Assembly: GCA_016793565.1 (NCBI GenBank) | Contig: JAEUMA010000104.1 | Span: 1-14,828 of the forward strand | Direction: 5' to 3' | DNA length: 14,828 nt | Source of the DNA: Rhizobiaceae bacterium | GTDB lineage: Bacteria > Pseudomonadota > Alphaproteobacteria > Rhizobiales > Rhizobiaceae | Shown: positions 13,131 to 14,828 of the stretch, piece after piece | How positions within the stretch are numbered: position 1 is the stretch's first letter | Layout of the letters: every line of letters starts with the position of its first letter | Notes under the pieces: generated by a model | Seen by the model: only the letters and a program-made list of their open reading frames with translations | Databases searched by the model: none | Told to the model about the DNA's origin: nothing | Translations under genes and position numbers: made by a program

Positions 13131-14516
13131 TCAGACGAAGTAGCGCTGCCATTCGAAGTCGGTGATGCGCTGGGACTGCCACGTCTCGAAGGCCGCCACC
13201 TCGTTGCGGCGGCTGAGCGCATAGTGATCCCGGAACGCCTCCCCAAATGCCTCGGCGCAGAAATCCGAAGCCGCGAATTCCTCGGTGGCTTCCGCGAGAC
13301 TGGTGTGCAGCGGCACGGCGTCGACAGCCAGCCCGGCCTGAACCGGCAAAGGCTTCGTTCCCTTTTCGATGCCTTCGGCGCCGGCCGCCAGGATCGCCGC
13401 GACTGTCAGGCAGGGATTGACGTCCGCGCCCGGCACGCGATGTTCGAAGCGGCAGGCCGAAGCTGTCGGCGTGGTGATGGCGCGGATCGCCGCGACGCGG
13501 TTCTCATAGCCCCACGACACGTCCTGCGGAGACCAGGCATTGCGGTCGAAGCGGCGGTAGGAATTGATCGTCGGGCGGAACAGCACATGCGTCTCGCGCA
13601 GGCGGTTGAGCAGCCCACCGAGGAAATCCTGGGCCACCGGTGACAGCCCGTTGACGCCCGCCGCCATCACCGGCTTGTCGTCCTGCCACAGGCTGACATG
13701 ATGGTGTGCGCCGCAGGCGCTTTCCTTGCCGGGCGGCTGGAACCGCGTCATGAAAGTGGCGACCAGGCCGCGTTCGGCGCACAGTTCGCGCAGATGCAGC
13801 TTGGCGCGCAACGCATCGTCCGCCGCCTCGATGGCCGGCTTCGGGGTCAGCGCGAACTCGTACATGCCATAGCCGTACTCGGTGACGAAGGATGCCACGC
13901 CGATGCCCAGCGATTCCAGGCGCCGCATGTATTCGGTGACGAGGTCCTGATAGTCGCCGCTGCGCACCAGGTCGTAGTTCACCAGCGAATGACCCCAAGG
14001 CTTCAACTCCCGATAGCGCCCCTGCTGCATCAGATCGTGATCGGCGTGGAAGATGCCGAACTCATACTCCAGCGCCACACGGGCCTCGAAGCCCAGCCGC
14101 CGCAGGCGCTCGTCCGCCCGGCGCAGTACGTGGCGCGGATCGGCGAAGCAGGGCGTTCCGTCCAGCATGTAGCCGCTGGCGATCACCGAGGCCATGTCCG
14201 GCCGCCAGCCGTGCTGGCGCAGCGAGGCCGGATCGGCCACTGCCTGGATGTTGGGATAGCCGTTGGCGTCGCTGGCCAGCGGCGCGGCGAAGGCGGTGTC
14301 GCCAATCGGTTGGCCGTCGCCGTGCGAGACGCAATAGAGAATGCCGTTCAGCGCATCGCCGGACGCCGCCAGTTTGAAGGGCGAGATCTTGGAGCGCAAT
14401 CCGCCAGCCATGTCGACCATATGGCCTTGCAGAAACTGCACGCCGTCTTCCTTCAGCCGCTTGCCCTCTGCTGCATAGGCCGGCGCAAAGGCGGCCGTCT
14501 GTTCGGCAAGGTTCAT
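13131..14516 (-). CDS. Glutamine synthetase family protein (probable gamma-glutamyl-amine ligase)
   Basis: A 461-residue cytoplasmic ATP-dependent ligase of the GS fold. Active-site landmarks are ALEYEFGIF (Glu150, Glu152), TEYGYGMYEFAL (Glu213, Glu220), SACGAHHHVSLW (His271-273), TINSYRRF (318-322), SWGYENRVAAIR and FEHRVPGADVNP (about 358-368). All metal and ATP positions look intact. The loops differ from housekeeping GlnA: GYGMYE replaces the PGQ-type segment and CGAHHH replaces GSGMH. Such divergence is seen in paralogues like PuuA that join glutamate to an amine rather than ammonia (family knowledge). No Tyr-adenylylation region of the GlnA type was recognised. ATG 14516 is chosen for AGGAGG 6 bases upstream; the frame extends 23 residues further but overlaps the upstream permease gene. 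It lies 19 bases after a Liv-type permease gene. Confidence 0.9.
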   Translation of the reverse strand: MNLAEQTAAFAPAYAAEGKRLKEDGVQFLQGHMVDMAGGLRSKISPFKLAASGDALNGILYCVSHGDGQPIGDTAFAAPLASDANGYPNIQAVADPASLRQHGWRPDMASVIASGYMLDGTPCFADPRHVLRRADERLRRLGFEARVALEYEFGIFHADHDLMQQGRYRELKPWGHSLVNYDLVRSGDYQDLVTEYMRRLESLGIGVASFVTEYGYGMYEFALTPKPAIEAADDALRAKLHLRELCAERGLVATFMTRFQPPGKESACGAHHHVSLWQDDKPVMAAGVNGLSPVAQDFLGGLLNRLRETHVLFRPTINSYRRFDRNAWSPQDVSWGYENRVAAIRAITTPTASACRFEHRVPGADVNPCLTVAAILAAGAEGIEKGTKPLPVQAGLAVDAVPLHTSLAEATEEFAASDFCAEAFGEAFRDHYALSRRNEVAAFETWQSQRITDFEWQRYFV

Positions 14517-14535
14517 CGAGAGCCTCCTGTCGGTA

Positions 14536-14828
14536 TCAGGCTCCGCTCCGTCGGCGCCTGAACGCCCGGGCGAGCATCTCGTCAAGTTCGTAGGGGCCGC
14601 AAATGCCTTGCGGGCGCAATGCCATGCACAGCACGATCACCGCTCCGAGCGCCACGCCGGACAGGCCGAGCAAGGCGGGCAGCTCGAGCCCGCCGATCGT
14701 CACGCCGGACTCCACGCTGCGGATCAGTTCCAGGCCGATCGAGAGGATGAGCGCCCCCGTCACCGCGCCGGTGACGGTGCCCATGCCGCCGAGGATGAGC
14801 ATGGCCAGCGTCAGGAACACCTGCTGGA
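14536..14828 (-). CDS. Branched-chain amino-acid-type ABC transporter permease (LivM/LivH family), C-terminal part
   Basis: This is the last 97 or so residues of an inner-membrane permease that continues beyond the right edge. The visible part reads QQVFLTLAMLILGGMGTVTGAVTG, the conserved LGGxGTxxGAxxGA signature of Liv-type permeases. A final hydrophobic helix (ALGAVIVLCMALRPQGICG) and a basic cytoplasmic tail (FRRRRSGA) follow. An in-frame GTG at 14820 is internal, not a start, because the frame is open to the window edge. It is followed after 19 bases by the glutamine-synthetase-like gene, so it is probably part of an uptake system for that ligase's amine or amino-acid substrate (inference). 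The length of the missing N-terminal part cannot be seen. Confidence 0.88.
   Translation of the reverse strand, partial: QQVFLTLAMLILGGMGTVTGAVTGALILSIGLELIRSVESGVTIGGLELPALLGLSGVALGAVIVLCMALRPQGICGPYELDEMLARAFRRRRSGA

Noticed and set aside
1..14828. Mobile elements, phage genes, CRISPR or toxin-antitoxin pairs
   Set aside because: No transposase or integrase motifs, no regularly spaced repeats, and all small open frames are shadows except the 151-residue protein.

Overview
The window is GC-rich, densely packed bacterial DNA. Gene content (polar amino-acid ABC transporter, M20 amidohydrolase, pseudoazurin, PuuR-like and TetR regulators, a glutamine-synthetase paralogue, a Liv-type permease) and compact operons with ATGA/GTGA-type overlaps suggest an alphaproteobacterium, most likely of the Rhizobiales (Mesorhizobium/Aminobacter-like). 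That placement is inference from gene content and style; no rRNA or other phylogenetic marker is present. I see no tRNA, rRNA, CRISPR array, insertion sequence or phage gene, and no gene-free stretch longer than about 185 bases.

Region 1 (1-2859, minus strand) is one operon: a CE4/NodB-fold amidase ('polysaccharide deacetylase'), a periplasmic polar amino-acid binding protein, one membrane permease and the start of the ATPase, which runs off the left edge. A TetR-family regulator (3023-3658) is transcribed away from it. Region 2 (3843-8071, plus strand) follows: an M20 amidohydrolase, a 151-residue protein of unknown function, a class I aminotransferase and a DMT/EamA exporter-type permease. 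Two palindromes with the same architecture, AAAAATAG-N8-CTATTTTT, flank tetR. One lies on the divergent promoter region and the other is built across the tetR stop codon, facing the M20 operon. The simplest reading is that this regulator controls both operons as one uptake-and-hydrolysis pathway: import a nitrogen compound carrying an amide or imide bond, open it with the CE4 enzyme and/or the M20 enzyme, transaminate the released amino acid, and move a product through EamA.

Region 3 (8077-9380, minus strand) has a periplasmic pseudoazurin (blue copper electron carrier) and an SDR-family dehydrogenase. A divergent intergenic region with an imperfect palindrome (9431-9449) separates the SDR gene from region 4.

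Region 4 (9543-13080, plus strand) is a run of four overlapping genes: aldehyde dehydrogenase, N-formylglutamate-amidohydrolase-family hydrolase, XRE-cupin regulator and class I glutamine amidotransferase. It converges on a glutamine-synthetase-family ligase (13131-14516, minus strand), which lies downstream of a Liv-type ABC permease cut by the right edge. Together these supply most enzyme classes of a gamma-glutamylation (Puu-like) amine degradation route: glutamate ligase, aldehyde dehydrogenase, glutamyl-amide hydrolase and PuuR-like regulator. The order is rearranged, and there are two unrelated candidate hydrolases. No PuuB-type oxidase is seen; the SDR or the aminotransferase could fill the oxidation step. 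Overall the window looks like an accessory organic-nitrogen scavenging locus.
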